Position numbers and translations under genes: made by a program
The notes under the pieces: model-generated
Seen by the model: only the letters and a program-made list of their open reading frames with translations
What the model was told of the DNA's origin: nothing
Database searches by the model: none
In this document: one piece after another, positions 26,992 to 39,268 of the stretch
How the letters are laid out: the number at the start of each line of letters is the position of its first letter
How positions within the stretch are numbered: position 1 is the stretch's first letter
Source: Streptomyces sp. NRRL S-337
Lineage (GTDB): Bacteria; Actinomycetota; Actinomycetes; Streptomycetales; Streptomycetaceae
Assembly (NCBI RefSeq): GCF_000720175.1
Contig: NZ_JOIX01000008.1
Coordinates: 1 to 64,000, forward strand
Direction of reading: 5' to 3'
Length of the DNA: 64,000 bases

Positions 26992-27924
26992 TCAGTTCTC
27001 GATCAACGCCGGTGCCAGTTCCCGGAGTTGGTCCAGGCCCAGGCCCCGATCGGCGGCCAGGGGCTGGATCGCCACGTGGTCGGCGCCCGCGTCGAGGTGG
27101 TCCTGTACGCGCCGCCGGACGGTGTCCGCGTCGCCCCAGGCCACGAGCGCGTCGACCAAGCGGTCGCTGCCGCCGTCCGTGAAGTCGTCGTCGTCGAAGC
27201 CGAAGCGGCGCAGATTGCCGACGTAGTTGGGGAGTTGCAGGTAGAAGCGGGTGTGGTGCTCGCGGGCCAGGGCCCGGGCCTTGGCCGGGTCGGTCTCCAG
27301 GAGGACGGCCTGTTCGGGGGCGAGCAGCGGGCCGTGTCCGAGGATCTCGCGGGCGCGCGCGGTGTGTTCCGTGGGGACGAAGTACGGGTGGGCGCCGGCC
27401 GCGCGGTCCCGGGCGAGTTCGAGCATCTTCGGGCCGAGGGCTGCCAGGACGCGGGGCGGTGCGGGGTCGGTGAGCGGGCCCTCGTAGGGGGCGCGGTCCA
27501 TCGCGTCGAGGTACGCGCGCATGGCGGCCAGCGGCTTGGTGTAGGTGTGGCCGCGGAGGCTGACGATCGGGGCGTGGCTGGCGCCGAGGCCGAGGACGAA
27601 GCGGCCGTCGTACGCCTCGGCGAGGGTGTGTGCGGCGCCGTTCGCCGCTGCGGCGTCGCGGCCCCAGATGTTGGCGATGCCGGTGGCGACGGTGAGGCGT
27701 TCGGTGGCGGCGAGGAGGAGTCCGGCGTGGCTGAACGCCTCCTTGGTGGCGGGACCCTCACCGAACCACAGGGCGCCGTAGCCGAGTTGCTCGATCTCGG
27801 CGGCCGCCCGGCGGGCGGTTGCCGCCGGTTCCCGGCCGAGTCCGCCGTGCCAGACCCCGATCCGTCCGATCCGCGAGGCGAGACCCTCGTGCTGCACGCG
27901 TTCCTCCTGCACCCGTTCCTCCAC
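26992..27924 (-). CDS. LLM-class F420-dependent oxidoreductase
   Basis: A 310-residue luciferase-like TIM-barrel protein of the F420-dependent subgroup common in actinobacteria. Typical segments are IGVWHGGLG, LGYGALWFGEGPA, TGIANIWGRDA and FVLGLGASHAPIV. It probably oxidises or reduces a small molecule with coenzyme F420, but the substrate is unknown. GTG at 27924. It is convergent with the membrane gene and upstream of the gatB end. Confidence 0.88.
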   Translation of the reverse strand: MEERVQEERVQHEGLASRIGRIGVWHGGLGREPAATARRAAAEIEQLGYGALWFGEGPATKEAFSHAGLLLAATERLTVATGIANIWGRDAAAANGAAHTLAEAYDGRFVLGLGASHAPIVSLRGHTYTKPLAAMRAYLDAMDRAPYEGPLTDPAPPRVLAALGPKMLELARDRAAGAHPYFVPTEHTARAREILGHGPLLAPEQAVLLETDPAKARALAREHHTRFYLQLPNYVGNLRRFGFDDDDFTDGGSDRLVDALVAWGDADTVRRRVQDHLDAGADHVAIQPLAADRGLGLDQLRELAPALIEN

Positions 27925-28008
27925 TGGCTGAGGGATGAAGATCCGTACCCTTGCACAGCATCCGGCCCGGGCCCGGCATTCCGCGCCCGCATCATCCGGT
28001 CGTACGCG

Positions 28009-28042
28009 CAGCGGCCGCCCTCCCGGAGGAGGACGGCCGCTG
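28009..28042 (-). terminator. Terminator of the gatCAB operon
   Basis: CAGCGGCCG (28009-28017) and CGGCCGCTG (28034-28042) are perfect complements, with an inner CCTCC/GGAGG. It lies 26 nt past the gatB stop codon on the minus strand. Confidence 0.7.
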
Positions 28043-28067
28043 AAGCAGACAACCCGGCAGAGCCGGA

Positions 28068-29576
28068 TCAGCCCTCGACGCCCAGCTTCTCCAGGATCAG
28101 TTCACGGACCCGCGCCGCGTCGGCCTGGCCGCGGGTGGCCTTCATGACCGCGCCGACCAGGGCGCCGGCCGCGGCCACCTTGCCGCCGCGGATCTTGTCG
28201 GCGATGGCGGCGTTGGCGGCGATCGCCTCGTCGACGGCGGTGCCCAGGGCGCCCTCGTCGGAGACGACCTTCAGGCCGCGCTTCTCGACGACCTCGTCCG
28301 GGGTGCCCTCGCCGGCGAGAACGCCCTCGATGACCTGACGGGCCAGCTTGTCGTTCAGGTCTCCCTTGGCGACGAGCTCGGCGACCCGCGCGACCTGCTC
28401 GGGGGTGATCGGCAGGGCAGCCAGCTCGATGCCGTCCTCGTTGGCGCGGCGGGCCAGTTCGCCCATCCACCACTTACGGGCCGCGGCGGCGTCCGCACCG
28501 GCCTCGACGGTGGCGACGATCAGGTCGACCGCACCCGCGTTGAGGATCGACTGCATGTCGTGCTCGCTGACGCCCCACTCCTCGCGGAGGCGGTTGCGGC
28601 GCAGGCGCGGCAGTTCGGGCAGGGTCGCGCGCAGTTCCTCGACCCACTCGCGGGAGGGGGCCACCGGGACGAGGTCCGGCTCGGGGAAGTAGCGGTAGTC
28701 CTCCGCCTCCTCCTTGATCCGGCCGGGCGTCGTGGAGCCGTCCTCCTCGTGGAAGTGGCGGGTCTCCTGGACGATCGTGCCGCCGGAGGAGAGCACCGCC
28801 GCGTGGCGCTGGATCTCGAAGCGGCAGGCGCGCTCGACGGAGCGGAGCGAGTTGACGTTCTTGGTCTCCGAGCGGGTGCCGAACTTCTCGGTGCCGTTGG
28901 GGCGCAGCGAGAGGTTCACGTCGCAGCGCATCTGGCCCTGCTCCATGCGGGCCTCGGAGACGCCGAGCGCCTTGATGAGCTCGCGCAGTTCGGCGACGTA
29001 CGCCTTGGCGACCTCGGGGGCCCGCTCGCCCGCGCCCTCGATGGGCTTGGTGACGATCTCGATGAGCGGGATGCCGGCGCGGTTGTAGTCCAGGAGGGAG
29101 TGCCGGGCGCCGTGGATGCGGCCGGTGGCGCCGCCGACGTGCGTCGACTTGCCGGTGTCCTCCTCCATGTGGGCGCGCTCGATGTGCACCCGGAAGACCT
29201 CGCCGTCCTCCAGCTGTACGTCGAGGTAACCGTCGAAGGCGATCGGCTCGTCGTACTGGGAGGTCTGGAAATTCTTCGGCATGTCCGGATAGAAGTAGTT
29301 CTTCCGGGCGAAGCGGCACCAGTCCGCGATCTTGCAGTTGAGCGCCAGGCCGATCTTGATCGCCGACTCGACGCCGGTCGCGTTGACGACCGGGAGCGAG
29401 CCGGGCAGGCCGAGGCAGGTGGGGCAGGTCTGCGCGTTGGCGTCGGCGCCGAGGGCGGTGGAACACCCGCAGAACATCTTGGTCTTGGTGCCGAGTTCGA
29501 CGTGGACCTCGAGCCCCATGACGGGGTCGTAGGCGGCCAGCGCGTCCTCGTACGACACCAGGTCGGTGACAGTCAC
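28068..29576 (-). CDS. gatB: Asp-tRNA(Asn)/Glu-tRNA(Gln) amidotransferase subunit B
   Basis: A 502-residue subunit B of the transamidosome that converts Glu-tRNA(Gln) or Asp-tRNA(Asn) to the amidated forms. Residues 1-290 are the GatB kinase-like domain with [20 protein letters not shown] and the zinc Cys pairs (CGC, CPTC). [19 protein letters not shown] and [18 protein letters not shown] are also present. The helical and YqeY tRNA-binding domains follow. GTG start. It is the last gene of gatC-gatA-(small ORF)-gatB and ends at a hairpin terminator. Essential in Streptomyces, which lacks GlnRS as far as I know. Confidence 0.97.
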   Translation of the reverse strand: MTVTDLVSYEDALAAYDPVMGLEVHVELGTKTKMFCGCSTALGADANAQTCPTCLGLPGSLPVVNATGVESAIKIGLALNCKIADWCRFARKNYFYPDMPKNFQTSQYDEPIAFDGYLDVQLEDGEVFRVHIERAHMEEDTGKSTHVGGATGRIHGARHSLLDYNRAGIPLIEIVTKPIEGAGERAPEVAKAYVAELRELIKALGVSEARMEQGQMRCDVNLSLRPNGTEKFGTRSETKNVNSLRSVERACRFEIQRHAAVLSSGGTIVQETRHFHEEDGSTTPGRIKEEAEDYRYFPEPDLVPVAPSREWVEELRATLPELPRLRRNRLREEWGVSEHDMQSILNAGAVDLIVATVEAGADAAAARKWWMGELARRANEDGIELAALPITPEQVARVAELVAKGDLNDKLARQVIEGVLAGEGTPDEVVEKRGLKVVSDEGALGTAVDEAIAANAAIADKIRGGKVAAAGALVGAVMKATRGQADAARVRELILEKLGVEG

Positions 29577-29608
29577 GGTGAAACTAACCTCTCAGGGTCC
29601 GGCGCCGG

Positions 29609-29851
29609 TCAGTCCGCGAGGACGTCGTCGTCGCCCAGACGGCGCAGTTCGCGGATGAGCAGGGCGACGCCGGTGACGATGGCGGCGGCGGAGACGACGG
29701 CGTCGACCAGCTGGAGCGTGTCCTGCTCCACCCGCGCCTTCTTCGCCTGCTTGACGACGCTCACCGCGCCGAACAGCGTGGTGCCGATGGACAGGTACGT
29801 ACCGGGCTTGGACTTCTTGAAGCCCTTGGCCTTGGCGAGCTTTCCACTCAC
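29609..29851 (-). CDS. Small membrane protein in the gat operon
   Basis: An 80-residue protein with a basic N-terminus (Lys-rich, 1-16), one hydrophobic region (~20-32) and a membrane helix (~50-68). GTG at 29851 overlaps the gatA stop as GTGA. It is therefore translated with gatA and lies 32 nt before gatB. I recall an equivalent small gene between gatA and gatB in other Streptomyces. Its function is unknown. Confidence 0.75.
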   Translation of the reverse strand: MSGKLAKAKGFKKSKPGTYLSIGTTLFGAVSVVKQAKKARVEQDTLQLVDAVVSAAAIVTGVALLIRELRRLGDDDVLAD

Positions 29852-31341
29852 AGTGACGGTGCCTCCTCAAGCAGCGGGTGACCCCACTTGGCGGTGAACG
29901 CGGCCTCGACCGCGGCGCCGACCTTGTAGAGCCGGTCGTCCTTCATGGCGGGGGCGACGATCTGCAGGCCCACCGGCAGCCCGTCCTCGGGTGCCAGTCC
30001 GCAGGGCAGCGACATGGCTGCGTTGCCTGCCAGGTTGACGGGGAGCGTGCACACGTCGGCGAGGTACATCGCCATCGGGTCGTCGGCACGCTCGCCGATC
30101 GGGAAGGCGGTGGTCGGCGTCGTCGGCGAGACGATCACGTCGACCTGCTCGAAGGCCTTCTCGAAGTCGCGGGTGATCAGCGTCCGCACCTTCTGGGCGG
30201 AGCCGTAGTACGCGTCGTAGTAGCCGGAGCTCAGCGCGTAGGTGCCGAGCATGATCCGGCGCTTGACCTCGGGGCCGAAGCCGGCCTCGCGGGTCAGGGC
30301 GGTGACGTCCTCGGCGGACTTCGTGCCGTCGTCGCCGACCCGCAGGCCGTAGCGCATGGCGTCGAAGCGGGCCAGGTTGGAGGAGCACTCGGACGGCGCG
30401 ATCAGGTAGTACGCGGCGAGCGCGAGGTCGAAGGACGGGCAGTCCAGCTCGACGATCTCGGCGCCCATCTCCTTCATCAGCGCGACCGACTCGTCGAAGC
30501 GCTGCAGCACGCCGGCCTGGTAGCCCTCGCCGCGGAACTGCTTGACGACGCCGACCCGCATGCCCTCGACGCTGCCGTTGCGGGCCGCCTCGACGACCGG
30601 CGGGACGGGGGCGTCGATGGAGGTGGAGTCCATCGGGTCGTGCCCGGCGATCACCTCGTGGAGCAGCGCGGCGTCCAGGACCGTACGGGCGCAGGGCCCG
30701 CCCTGGTCGAGGGAGGACGAGAAGGCGACCATGCCGTAGCGGGAGACGCCGCCGTAGGTGGGCTTGACGCCGACCGTGCCGGTGACGGCGGCGGGCTGGC
30801 GGATGGAGCCGCCGGTGTCCGTGCCGATGGCGAGCGGGGCCTCGAAGGAGGCGAGGGCGGCGGAGGAGCCGCCGCCGGAGCCGCCGGGGATCTTGGTCAG
30901 GTCCCAGGGGTTGCCGGTCGGGCCGTAGGCGCTGTTCTCGGTGGAGGACCCCATGGCGAACTCGTCCATGTTGGTCTTGCCGAGGATGACGACGTCGGCG
31001 GCCTTGAGCTTCTTGGTGACCGTGGCGTCGTACGGCGGGATCCAGCCTTCGAGGATCTTGGAACCGACGGTGGTCGGGACGCCCTCGGTGGTGAAGATGT
31101 CCTTGAGCGCGAGCGGGACGCCGGCCAGCGGGCCGAGCTCCTCGCCGCGGGCCCGCTTCTCGTCGACGGCGCGGGCCTGCGCCAGCGCGCCCTCGCGGTC
31201 GATGTGGAGGAAGGCGTGCACCTTCTCGTCGACGGCCTCGATGCGGGCCAGGTGGGCCTCGGTCACCTCGACGGCGGTGAGCTCGCCGGAGGCGATCTTG
31301 GCCGCGATCTCGGCGGCGGTGAGCTTGATCAGGTCGGCCAT
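29848..31341 (-). CDS. gatA: Asp-tRNA(Asn)/Glu-tRNA(Gln) amidotransferase subunit A
   Basis: A 497-residue amidase-signature subunit that frees ammonia from glutamine for the transamidation. The Ser-cisSer-Lys triad is visible: Lys in [17 protein letters not shown] or its close neighbour, and the Ser cluster in [14 protein letters not shown] with [13 protein letters not shown]. The [20 protein letters not shown] segment is diagnostic. ATG at 31341 with GGAGGAGT upstream, 5 nt after the gatC stop. The ribosome site and the standard MADLIKLTA start fix it. Confidence 0.97.
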   Translation of the reverse strand: MADLIKLTAAEIAAKIASGELTAVEVTEAHLARIEAVDEKVHAFLHIDREGALAQARAVDEKRARGEELGPLAGVPLALKDIFTTEGVPTTVGSKILEGWIPPYDATVTKKLKAADVVILGKTNMDEFAMGSSTENSAYGPTGNPWDLTKIPGGSGGGSSAALASFEAPLAIGTDTGGSIRQPAAVTGTVGVKPTYGGVSRYGMVAFSSSLDQGGPCARTVLDAALLHEVIAGHDPMDSTSIDAPVPPVVEAARNGSVEGMRVGVVKQFRGEGYQAGVLQRFDESVALMKEMGAEIVELDCPSFDLALAAYYLIAPSECSSNLARFDAMRYGLRVGDDGTKSAEDVTALTREAGFGPEVKRRIMLGTYALSSGYYDAYYGSAQKVRTLITRDFEKAFEQVDVIVSPTTPTTAFPIGERADDPMAMYLADVCTLPVNLAGNAAMSLPCGLAPEDGLPVGLQIVAPAMKDDRLYKVGAAVEAAFTAKWGHPLLEEAPSL

Positions 31342-31346
31342 GTCGG

Positions 31347-31643
31347 TCACTCCTCCCCCAGGATCTGCGGCACCTTGAAACGCTGCTGCTCCTGGGCCGG
31401 GGCGCCGGAGAGCGCCTGCTCGGGGGTCAGCGACGGACGGACCTCGTCCGGCCGCATGACGTTGGTCAGGGGCAGCGGGTGGGAGGTCGGCGGAACGTCT
31501 TGGTCGGCGACCTCGGAGACGCGGGCGACCGCGCCGATGATGTCGTCGAGCTGGGTGGCGAAGTGGTCGAGCTCTTCGTCCTTCAGCTCCAGACGTGCCA
31601 GCCGGGCGAGGTGGGCGACCTCCTCGCGCGTGATGCCAGGCAT
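31347..31643 (-). CDS. gatC: Asp-tRNA(Asn)/Glu-tRNA(Gln) amidotransferase subunit C
   Basis: A 98-residue linker subunit that wraps around GatA and GatB. The N-terminal [17 protein letters not shown] and the central [19 protein letters not shown] are family hallmarks. First gene of the gat operon. The leader carries a 14-nt direct repeat (about 31658-31692). Confidence 0.95.
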   Translation of the reverse strand: MPGITREEVAHLARLARLELKDEELDHFATQLDDIIGAVARVSEVADQDVPPTSHPLPLTNVMRPDEVRPSLTPEQALSGAPAQEQQRFKVPQILGEE

Positions 31644-32140
31644 GCAGAGATCCTCTGGTGTTCTTGGCGGAGTGTTCTGGGCGGAGTGTTCCCCGTGGAG
31701 TGGTCTCGGCGAGCACTCCGGTGAACTTTTTCCGGCCCAATCCTATGGCGTACGGGTCAGCGGCCGCGAAACCGTTTCACCGGGGCGCGGCCCGCGCGGG
31801 CGGGCGCGCCCCGGTCAGCGGGGCTCGGGGGCCTGATCGGGCCCGTCGGGCCGGTCGCCGTCGTCCTCCGGTTCGCCGCTTTCTGCGGCTTCCGCGGCGG
31901 CTTCGGCTCGGCTGTCGTCGGTTGCTTCGGCTCGACCGTCGTCGGCTGCTTCGTCGGCTTCGCTGTCGGCTTGGGTATTGCTGTCGGCTTCGCCTTGGGT
32001 TTCGCGGTCGGCTTCGGCTACGGCTTCGCGGTCGGCTTCGGCTTCGCTGGTGATCTCGGGTTCGCTGTCCGTTTCGGGTTCGCTGGTGTTCTCGGCTTCG
32101 CTGAGTTCGGAGCGGGGACACGGGACGGCCGGTGGCCGGG
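31644..32140. repeat. Non-genic stretch with GGCTTC-rich imperfect repeats and gatC leader repeats
   Basis: This 497-nt stretch holds no gene I can support. 31658-31692 carries GGCGGAGTGTTC twice plus a partial copy, with a 14-nt period, in the gatC leader. 31860-32110 is built from imperfect GGCTTCGC/TCGGCTTC units. It stays open in two directions: the minus frame reads as an acidic Glu/Ser/Ala/Asp repeat that runs to a stop at 31815, and the plus frame as a Gly-Phe-Ala repeat. Neither has a credible start. The acidic frame could be a displaced C-terminal tail of the neighbouring phosphodiesterase gene. Confidence 0.55.
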
Positions 32141-34249
32141 TCAGTTCAGGACCTGTCCGGAAGGGCGCTCGGCTGCCTTCTCCGCCGCCAGGGCGGCCGT
32201 CTCCGATTCGCGGTGCCAACCGTGCTCACCGCGGGCCCTCAGCCAGGCCGTGGTCTCGTCGGGCGGCATCGCGGCCGCCACCAGCCAGCCCTGGACGGCG
32301 TCGCAACCGAGGTCGCGCAGCCGTTCCCAGGTCTCGTCGTCCTCCACGCCCTCGGCGACGACCAGGAGGCCGAGCGAATGGGCCAGGTCGAGGGTGCAGC
32401 GGACGATCTCGGCGTCCTCCGTGTCGACGGCCAGCCGGGCCACGAAGGAGCGGTCGATCTTCAGCTCGCTGACCGGGAGGCGGCGGAGGTGGACGAGGGA
32501 GGAGTAGCCGGTGCCGAAGTCGTCCAGCGACATCTTCACGCCGTGGGCGGTGAGCCCGGCGAGCGTGTCGGCGGCCCGCTGTGGATCCTCCAGCAGGACG
32601 TGCTCGGTTATCTCCAGTTGGAGGGCGCCCGGTGGGACGCGATGTCGGGCGAGCCGGGCCGCGACGGCGCCGGCGAAGCCCGGGGAGTGCACGTCGCGGG
32701 GGGAGACGTTGACCGCGACCGGGACCTCCAGGCCCATCGCGCGCCAGCGCGCCACCTGGGCGAGCGCGGTTTCCAGGACGTACTCGGTGAGCCGGGGCAT
32801 CAGGCCGGAGGACTCGGCGATCGCGATGAACTCGTCGGGGGGTACCCGGCCGCGGTCGGGGTGCACCCAGCGGACCAGTGCCTCCAGCCCGGCGACATGT
32901 CCGTCGAATCCCACCTTGGGCTGGTAGTGCAGCTCGACGTCGCCGGCGTCCAGGGCGCGCCGCAGATCGCCCAGCAGGCCGAGCCGGTCGGGGGTGTTGC
33001 CGTCGCGCTTGGCCTCGTAGAGCTCGACGCCGCTGCGGTCCCGCTTGGCCTGGTACATCGCCACATCGGCGCGGCGCAGCAGGCCTTCGGCGTCCAGGGC
33101 GTGGTCGGGAAAGACGGCGACCCCCGCGCTGGCTTCGAGCACGAGGGTCAGCCCGTCGAGGTCCAGCGGGGAACTGAGGGCCGCGACGAGATTGCGGGCC
33201 ACCCGCTGGGAGCTGGTGAGGGAGTCGGTGGTGGGCAGCAGGACGGCGAACTCGTCGCCGCCGAGCCGGGCCGCCTCGGCGCCGCGCGGGAGGGCGTGCC
33301 GCAGCCGGTCGGCGATCTGCAGCAGCAGGCGGTCGCCGGCGAGGTGGCCGAGGGTGTCGTTGACGGAGCGGAAGCGGTCCAGGTCGATGAGGACCAGGGC
33401 CGAGCGGGCGCCGATCCGCTCGGCCTCGTCCAACGCGGTCCAGGTGCGCTCCAGCAGCCACTGGCGGTTGGGCAGGCCGGTGAGCGGGTCGCGCAGCTGC
33501 TCCTCGGCGCGGGCCCGGGCTATCCAGAGCGTGGAGTCCAGCGCGATCAGCGGGACCGCGAACAGCGGCAGCAGCAACGGGGCGTTGACCGCGCAGACGG
33601 CGATCAGCGGGGCGATGCCGAGCAGGGCGATGCCGACCAGGGCCTGGCGGACGACCGCGGTGCGGGGGATGGCGGGGAGCTGGCCGCTGCGCGGGGTGAG
33701 GCTGAGCCACAGCAGGCCACGGCTGACGAAGAGGTAACCGCCCGCGGTGACGACCACTTCGGGGAGGACGGAGAGGTCCCAGGCGAGCGGGGTCCACGGC
33801 TGGCGGACGGTGGAGACCACGCCGAACGCGGCGAGGCCGAGCGCCGCGGCGCCGATGCCGAGGACGTCGACGGCGCCGTGCACCACGGCCTGCCGCCAGC
33901 GGTGCCGGCGGGCGGCGCCGACCAGCATGACGACGGAGAGGCTGACCAGGGTGGCCGGGACCCAGCCGTACAGCAGCAGGACGGCGAGGGCGAGCGCCGC
34001 GCCGGAGCCCGTGCCGCCCCACCAGCGGTCGCGGCCGAGGGCGACGAGGTGGCCGACGATGACGCCGGTCAGGATCGCCAGCGACCATCCCACCGAGCCT
34101 CCGGGGAACAGCGCGTCACCTACGCCCAGAGTCCGGAACACGCCCGTGGCGAGCGCGAGGCTCGCCACGGTGACGATGGCCGCGGGCAACGCGGGCACGA
34201 CGAGCTGCCGGAGCCGCGACGCCGGAGCGGCGCTGTCGGTCGGTTTCAT
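32141..34249 (-). CDS. rmdB: Membrane GGDEF-EAL c-di-GMP phosphodiesterase, RmdB-like
   Basis: A 702-residue bifunctional-type c-di-GMP protein with six or more membrane helices (~15-260), a GGDEF domain (~275-435, [10 protein letters not shown] intact) and an EAL domain (~440-690). All EAL metal and catalytic segments are intact: EALVRW, VNVSPRD, LEITEH, SLDDFGTGYSS, LKIDRSF and VAEGVED. Phosphodiesterase activity is therefore expected. It lies next to ligA, as I recall for S. coelicolor rmdB, which controls development. ATG at 34249 follows GAGAGGGA; an upstream in-frame start lacks support. The downstream end abuts a repeat-rich region. Confidence 0.88.
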   Translation of the reverse strand: MKPTDSAAPASRLRQLVVPALPAAIVTVASLALATGVFRTLGVGDALFPGGSVGWSLAILTGVIVGHLVALGRDRWWGGTGSGAALALAVLLLYGWVPATLVSLSVVMLVGAARRHRWRQAVVHGAVDVLGIGAAALGLAAFGVVSTVRQPWTPLAWDLSVLPEVVVTAGGYLFVSRGLLWLSLTPRSGQLPAIPRTAVVRQALVGIALLGIAPLIAVCAVNAPLLLPLFAVPLIALDSTLWIARARAEEQLRDPLTGLPNRQWLLERTWTALDEAERIGARSALVLIDLDRFRSVNDTLGHLAGDRLLLQIADRLRHALPRGAEAARLGGDEFAVLLPTTDSLTSSQRVARNLVAALSSPLDLDGLTLVLEASAGVAVFPDHALDAEGLLRRADVAMYQAKRDRSGVELYEAKRDGNTPDRLGLLGDLRRALDAGDVELHYQPKVGFDGHVAGLEALVRWVHPDRGRVPPDEFIAIAESSGLMPRLTEYVLETALAQVARWRAMGLEVPVAVNVSPRDVHSPGFAGAVAARLARHRVPPGALQLEITEHVLLEDPQRAADTLAGLTAHGVKMSLDDFGTGYSSLVHLRRLPVSELKIDRSFVARLAVDTEDAEIVRCTLDLAHSLGLLVVAEGVEDDETWERLRDLGCDAVQGWLVAAAMPPDETTAWLRARGEHGWHRESETAALAAEKAAERPSGQVLN

Positions 34250-34405
34250 TCCGATCCCTCTCACAGCCGGCTGTGCCCGCGCCACGGCAGGCGCACTCCT
34301 CAACAGTAGGCCGCGGAAGGCCGCCGCGGGCAGCGATCGGCGACGGTTGCCCGAATGCGACCCGGCATCCTGGATCAATCTGGTATGCGCCGATGGGGTG
34401 ACACC

Positions 34406-36652
<2,247 letters not shown>

Positions 36653-37666
36653 TCACTCAGGGTTGTCTGCGAGCGACCTCGCTGCCCGGACGCAATGGGC
36701 GAGCACCGAACGGGCATATCCGGGCGAAGCGCCCGCGAGCCCGCACGACGGGGTGACCACCACGGACTCGCTGAGAGTCCCCGGTGCCAGCCCCAGCCTG
36801 CGCCAGAGCGTCCTGACACCCATGACGCTACCGGCAGGGTCTGACAATCGGCCGTCCACGCCCGGCACCACGCCCGCGAACAGCGCCGTACCGCTCTCGA
36901 CGGCTTCCCCGATCGCCTCCTCCTCACGCTCGGTGAGCAGCGCGAAATCGAACGAGATGCCCGTGACTCCGGCCCGCCGCAGCAGCCCGAACGGCACCTC
37001 GGGCGCGCAGGAGTGGACGACCACGGGCCCTCCCTGCGCCACCGCCACGAGATCGCGCAGCGCGCCCTCGACCACGGCCCGGTCCACGGCCCGGTGCGTC
37101 CGGTACCCGCTCGCGCTCTTCACCCGCCCCTGGAGCACCGCGGTCAGCGACGGCTCGTCGAGCTGGAGGACGACCTTCGCCCCCGGCACCCGGCGCCGGA
37201 CGTCCGCGAGATGGCCGCGCAGCCCCTCCGCCAGCGACGCCGCGAGGTCCCGGCAGGCGCCGGGGTCGCTGAGGGCGGCCTCGCCGTTGCGCAGTTCCAG
37301 GGCGGTGGCCAGCGTCCAGGGCCCGACCGCGGAGACCTTCAGCGGGCCCTCGTAGCCCTGGGTGAACTCTTCCAGGGCGTCGAGGTCCTCGCCGAGCCAG
37401 GAGTGCGCCCGCCGGGTGTCCCGGCCGGGCCGGTCGCTGATCCGCCAGCCGCTGGGCTCCACATGGCCGTAGACCTCGACGAGCATCCCCAGGGTGCGTC
37501 CGATCATGTCGGCGCCGGGGCCCCGCGCCGGGAGTTCCGGCAGATACGGGAAGGTCTCCAGCGACCCGGTGACGGTCTTGGCCGCCTCCCGCGCGTCCCC
37601 GCCGGGCATCGACCCGATACCGGTCGCCGCGCCCGCTGCCCACTCGTACGTGCTGTTCTCGCTCAC
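36653..37666 (-). CDS. MetE C-terminal-like (B12-independent methionine synthase family)
   Basis: A 337-residue protein related to the C-terminal barrel of cobalamin-independent methionine synthase. It lacks the N-terminal half, as do archaeal-type short MetE proteins. Possible zinc ligands appear in VVVHSCAPEVP and VVTPSCGLAGAS, and the acidic QLDEPSLTAVL segment is kept. GIGSMPGGDAREAA opens the fold. It may transfer methyl groups from a donor other than methyltetrahydrofolate; the true activity is not known. GTG at 37666 gives the expected MSENS-type N-terminus. The gene precedes ligA. Confidence 0.85.
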   Translation of the reverse strand: MSENSTYEWAAGAATGIGSMPGGDAREAAKTVTGSLETFPYLPELPARGPGADMIGRTLGMLVEVYGHVEPSGWRISDRPGRDTRRAHSWLGEDLDALEEFTQGYEGPLKVSAVGPWTLATALELRNGEAALSDPGACRDLAASLAEGLRGHLADVRRRVPGAKVVLQLDEPSLTAVLQGRVKSASGYRTHRAVDRAVVEGALRDLVAVAQGGPVVVHSCAPEVPFGLLRRAGVTGISFDFALLTEREEEAIGEAVESGTALFAGVVPGVDGRLSDPAGSVMGVRTLWRRLGLAPGTLSESVVVTPSCGLAGASPGYARSVLAHCVRAARSLADNPE

Positions 37667-37750
37667 CCCGGAAGGGTATGCGGCGGCGGGCCCGGGTGGC
37701 GTACCCCGGGCCCGCCGCCGCACGCACCCGCCTCCGGGACGTGCGGTCCC

Positions 37751-39169
37751 TCACCGACGGCCGCGCACGCCCAGCCAGCCGGTCACCGCGGCCACCGCCA
37801 GCGCTCCGGCCGTGAGGGCGAAGGCGGCCTGCGCGCCCGGGTGGCCACCACCGGCCGCGGTGAGCACCGCGCCCATCCCGGCGATGCCGACCAGCGAGCC
37901 GATCTGGCGGTTGGCGTTGAGGGTGGCGCTGCCGATGTCGGCGTGTTCGCGGCCGGCGGCCTCCATCAGGACGCCGGTCAGTGCCGGGGAGCTGATCCCG
38001 CTGCCGATGTTGGTGACGGCGAGGACCACCGCGAGGACCCAGTACGGCAGTCCGGGCCGGACGATCAGGAAGAGCACGACATATCCGGCCGCGGAGACGG
38101 CGAGGGAGGCGGTGAGCGCGGTCCGGTTGCCGAGGCGGTGCCCGATCCGGGCGTAGAGCATGTTGCCGAACGGCAGGATCAGCACGGCCGGGAGCATCTG
38201 GAGGCCGGCGGTCACCGCGCTCGCGCCGCGGGCCGTCTGGAGGAACAGCCCGAGGACGAACAGGGCGCCGTAGAAGGCGAAGTTGAAGAGGAAGCCGACC
38301 ACGTTGGCCGCCGAGAACCGGCTGTCCGAGAAGAGCGCGACCGGCAGGATCGGCGTACGGGCAGTCCGTTCCCGGACGACGAAACCGGCCACCGCAACCA
38401 CGGTGAGCGCGAAGGCGCCCAGCACGAGCGGCGCGGACCAGCCCTGGTCCGGTCCTTCGATGAGGGCGTAGCTGAGCGCTCCGAGGGCGAGCAGCCCGAG
38501 GACGTGGCCGGTGCCGCCGAGCGCCGAACCGCGGGCCGGGACCGCCGCGATCACCCGGCGGGTGAGCAGCAGCCCGGCGACGCCGATGGGGAGGTTGACC
38601 AGGAAGATGGAGCGCCACCCCAGGGTGCCCACCAGGAGGCCGCCGATGGTCGGGGCGAGGCCCACGGAGGTGGAGACGATCGCCGACCAGATGCCGAGGA
38701 TCCTGGCCCGGCGGGCCGGTTCGGGGAAGGCGTTCATCAGCAGCGACAGCGAGCTGGGCATGAACAGCGCGGCGCCGACGCCCTGGGCGAAGCGGGCCGC
38801 CACCAGGACGGTGCCGTCCGGGGCCGCGGCGCCGAGCAGGGAGGCGGCGGTGAACGCGGCGAGGCCGACGAGGTAGATCCGGCGGGCGCCGTATCGCTTC
38901 GCCAGCGAGCCGGCGAGCAGCAGCAGCGCGGCGAAGGCGAGGACATAGCCGTCGACGACCCAGGTGAGGCCGGCCATGCTCAGGCCGAGGCGGGCCCGCA
39001 GGTCGTGTGCCGCGACGTTCATGATGCCGGTGTCCAGGCTGGCCATCACGAACCCGAGGGCAAGAACGAGGAGTTGGAGCCCACCACGGGCCGCCGGTGT
39101 GGCCGGTGCGGCCGGCGCCTCGGAGGTCTCGCGCGCCGGGCCGCGCGCCGTCGCCTTCTCAGTGATCAT
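37751..39169 (-). CDS. MFS drug-efflux transporter (DHA2, 14-TMS)
   Basis: A 472-residue proton-coupled exporter with about 14 membrane helices. DHA2-type motifs include LDTGIMNVAAHDLRA (motif D1), GSLAKRYGARRIYL (motif A) and GLAPTIGGLLVGTLGWRSIFLVNLPIG (motif C). A MarR regulator lies 100 nt upstream on the same strand and a MarR-type palindrome separates the two. Control by a ligand is therefore likely, probably an antibiotic or aromatic compound. Confidence 0.92.
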   Translation of the reverse strand: MITEKATARGPARETSEAPAAPATPAARGGLQLLVLALGFVMASLDTGIMNVAAHDLRARLGLSMAGLTWVVDGYVLAFAALLLLAGSLAKRYGARRIYLVGLAAFTAASLLGAAAPDGTVLVAARFAQGVGAALFMPSSLSLLMNAFPEPARRARILGIWSAIVSTSVGLAPTIGGLLVGTLGWRSIFLVNLPIGVAGLLLTRRVIAAVPARGSALGGTGHVLGLLALGALSYALIEGPDQGWSAPLVLGAFALTVVAVAGFVVRERTARTPILPVALFSDSRFSAANVVGFLFNFAFYGALFVLGLFLQTARGASAVTAGLQMLPAVLILPFGNMLYARIGHRLGNRTALTASLAVSAAGYVVLFLIVRPGLPYWVLAVVLAVTNIGSGISSPALTGVLMEAAGREHADIGSATLNANRQIGSLVGIAGMGAVLTAAGGGHPGAQAAFALTAGALAVAAVTGWLGVRGRR

Positions 39170-39182
39170 GCAATGCAGTTAA

Positions 39183-39217
39183 AGCTGTAACCATCACTCG
39201 GCGCAATGGTTACAGCT
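39183..39217. promoter_or_regulatory. MarR-type operator between regulator and exporter
   Basis: AGCTGTAACCAT (39183-39194) and ATGGTTACAGCT (39206-39217) are perfect complements 11 nt apart. They sit in an AT-rich gap 14 nt upstream of the MFS start. It is a good candidate binding site for the MarR protein encoded at 39269-39709. Confidence 0.68.
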
Positions 39218-39268
39218 ATAACTTTACGAAAGGCATACGGAACCGCCGGCGCCCTCCCGGCGCAGGGG

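Noticed and set aside
31971..32507. Plus-strand Gly-Phe-Ala repeat protein
   Set aside because: No ribosome site, low-complexity repeats, and overlap with the conserved C-terminus of the RmdB-like gene.
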